This document shows, piece by piece, positions 62,703-64,000 of a DNA stretch of 64,000 nt. The notes under the pieces were generated by a model. That model saw only the letters and a list, made by a program, of their open reading frames with translations. It was not told where the DNA came from and did not search any database. The DNA is from Planctomycetota bacterium. Lineage in GTDB: Bacteria > Planctomycetota > UBA1135 > GCA-002686595. The position numbers and the translations under genes were made by a program. The stretch spans positions 62,001 through 126,000 of the forward strand of contig JAEUHY010000045.1 in the NCBI GenBank assembly GCA_016795325.1. The letters are read 5' to 3'. Every line of letters starts with the position of its first letter. Position 1 is the stretch's first letter.

Positions 62703-64000
62703 TCAGCGCGCGTCGACCACACAAGTCGCTCCAGCGGTGATTTCGAACTCCGCCAGCGACTCGACGCGCCAAGTCGAGCTGAGTGACGCGGGCAAGTGGC
62801 CGCGAACGATCGCACCGCGGCCCACGGGCGCCCGCTCGACGCGGAACGAACCCTGCGAATCGAGCTCGAGGCTCCGCCAAGCGATCCAGCCGTCTTCGAG
62901 CCGCCAAACTGCGGCGAGTTGCTCGCCTTGCTCGCGCTGCGCAACGCTGCCGGTGAGCGTTCCCGTGCTCAGCTCGAGCGAGAGCGGAGTGCTGCGCGAC
63001 GACGGATCGCCTTCCCACAGGAGCAACGCATCGAGCCCGACCCACAGGCGCCACAACCCGGGCCCGCGGTAGCCGACGCGCGCGGCGCCTTGTGCGTCGA
63101 GAAGCGCCTCCTCGCCGAACGGACGCGCGTCGAACGGGTCGGTTCGAACAGGCAACAGGCGCGCGGAGCGCCGCTGCGCCGGACGACCGTCGATGCGCAC
63201 GGAGAGCTCGAGTTCGCGCAGCTCGCGGCTCTCGACGAGCAACTTCGCCTGCGTTGTCTCACCTGCGCGCACGTCGCAGTTCGAAGGATGACGCCAGCCG
63301 AGCGCAAGCTCGCCGCGGTACGACTCGCTCATCGAGGAGCTCTCGTTCAGCAGTGCTTCTGCTTCGTAGACGTGCCAACTGCCGGCCGCGACGACATCAA
63401 ACGCGAAGCGCCCGCGCGCGTCCGTCCGCGTCGTACGCACATCGTGGTCGCCGCGCGAGAGGCCGATCACGCGCTGCGCCGCCGGACGTCCGTCGTCGAG
63501 CTGCGCGATGCCTTCGATGCGCCCGCTGTGACCCACGCGCAGTTCCAGCGGCGCCGTCGCGACGCGCGGATCGAAGTCGAACGGGCCGAAGAGGTGCGGA
63601 GCGAATCCGTCGGCCTCGCACTCGACGTACCAAATTCCTGTCTCGCGCAGAGTCACGGCGAACTTGCCTTCTGCATCCGTGCGAGTCGTTTCGCTGCGAT
63701 CGAGGTCCAACAGGCACGGCGCACCCTGGTAGAGCGTGAGCTCGCCCTCGCTGCGTGCGTGTGTGACGGAGACGTTCGCCCGCGCGAGCGGTCCGGTCGG
63801 ACCGAGCACTCGGCCTTCGAAGCTTTGCAGGCGTTCGAGCACGACGCGCAGCGGCGCAGCGTTGGCGATGTGCGTGAGCGGCCCCAAGCGCACGACCGAA
63901 TGGCCGGGCGCAGAGAGCGTCAGCGCAAACTCTCCGGGCAGCACCACGACCGCTGCTGCTGACGTGTCGAGCGGCTGCGGCGGCAAGGCGAAGTTCCCGT
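62703..64000 (-). CDS. carboxypeptidase-regulatory-like beta-sandwich protein, 5' end cut by window edge
   Basis: At least 432 residues visible; the frame is open to the window edge, so the N terminus is missing. Several beta-sandwich repeats are clear: VLERLQSFEGRVLGPTGPLA, TTRTDAEGKFAVTLRETGIW, GRIEGIAQLDDGRPAAQRVI, TTRTDARGRFAFDVVAAGSW, and LTGSVAQREQGEQLAAVW near the end. The architecture matches the proteins at 28079-29536 and the extracytoplasmic part of 53643-55937. Whether this one also begins with a sigma factor or membrane anchor cannot be seen. Likely surface-exposed. Confidence 0.72.
   Translation of the reverse strand, partial: GNFALPPQPLDTSAAAVVVLPGEFALTLSAPGHSVVRLGPLTHIANAAPLRVVLERLQSFEGRVLGPTGPLARANVSVTHARSEGELTLYQGAPCLLDLDRSETTRTDAEGKFAVTLRETGIWYVECEADGFAPHLFGPFDFDPRVATAPLELRVGHSGRIEGIAQLDDGRPAAQRVIGLSRGDHDVRTTRTDARGRFAFDVVAAGSWHVYEAEALLNESSSMSESYRGELALGWRHPSNCDVRAGETTQAKLLVESRELRELELSVRIDGRPAQRRSARLLPVRTDPFDARPFGEEALLDAQGAARVGYRGPGLWRLWVGLDALLLWEGDPSSRSTPLSLELSTGTLTGSVAQREQGEQLAAVWRLEDGWIAWRSLELDSQGSFRVERAPVGRGAIVRGHLPASLSSTWRVESLAEFEITAGATCVVDAR

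Overview
The window is very GC-rich with strong G/C third-codon-position bias. Its protein repertoire suggests an uncultured member of the Planctomycetota, probably a deep-branching high-GC lineage. The signs are a membrane Ser/Thr kinase with PKD-like repeats, a WD40 protein of the type usually fused to such kinases, an ECF sigma factor with a huge extracytoplasmic extension, several carboxypeptidase-regulatory-like beta-sandwich proteins, and secreted proteins sharing a cysteine-bearing C-terminal module. The assignment rests on recognised domain styles, not on a marker gene; there is no rRNA, tRNA or ribosomal protein here. No CRISPR array, transposase or phage gene was seen.

Layout. 118-3504 (minus): six small genes, one a clear Imm50 immunity protein, resembling an immunity-gene array. 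3860-5248: an SGNH hydrolase and, convergent to it, a small frameshifted gene. 5540-14790: central metabolism and housekeeping (pckA, a sugar-nucleotide epimerase, a DsbD-like thiol reductase, an HDOD protein, an Ada-type DNA repair protein). 14929-23371 (plus): a bacterioferritin-like protein, a MORN-repeat/redoxin lipoprotein, a receptor-like kinase 2 nt downstream of it, a subtilisin-like protease and a secreted protein. 23485-33362: a TetR/WD40 pair, a fused TIM-barrel/Gfo-Idh-MocA protein, a beta-lactamase-like protein without its catalytic SxxK, an SRPBCC protein and a B12-binding radical SAM enzyme.

34026-38562 (plus) is a compact five-gene signalling operon: CheX-like phosphatase, membrane thioredoxin-like protein, membrane CheA-like kinase with an internal Hpt domain, CheY, and a soluble MCP-like protein with a CheZ-like DxxxQ motif. 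It has no CheW. 38573-43601 (minus) is a TetR-controlled tripartite exporter (permease, ATPase, HlyD-type adaptor, TolC-type outer-membrane factor) coupled by overlapping start/stop codons. 43747-46676 is a redox-envelope cluster (cytochrome c, bis-haem flavoreductase, YgaP-type membrane protein, ECF sigma factor and zinc-finger anti-sigma factor), followed by a partial duplication of the anti-sigma gene's 3' end.

46978-48659 (minus) holds an overlapping rpiB-deoC pair with N-terminal extensions, reminiscent of sugar-phosphate-utilising microcompartment cargo. Next to it lie a perfect 47-bp inverted repeat (48684-48780) and three tandem paralogous lipoprotein genes (48795-50883). 50944-64000 contains a dicarboxylate/glutamate symporter, a triple-FKBP protein, the membrane-tethered ECF sigma fusion, a LamG-type secreted protein, sppA, lysC, a 2-isopropylmalate/homocitrate-synthase-like enzyme, a cupin-like protein and a beta-sandwich protein cut by the window edge.

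Most promising for new biology: the CheW-less chemosensory-like operon, the transmembrane sigma-factor fusion, the deoC-rpiB pair, the immunity-like array, and the 47-bp palindrome beside the lipoprotein family. Start codons were often moved downstream of the longest open frame, because antisense and upstream frames stay open by chance in DNA this rich in GC.
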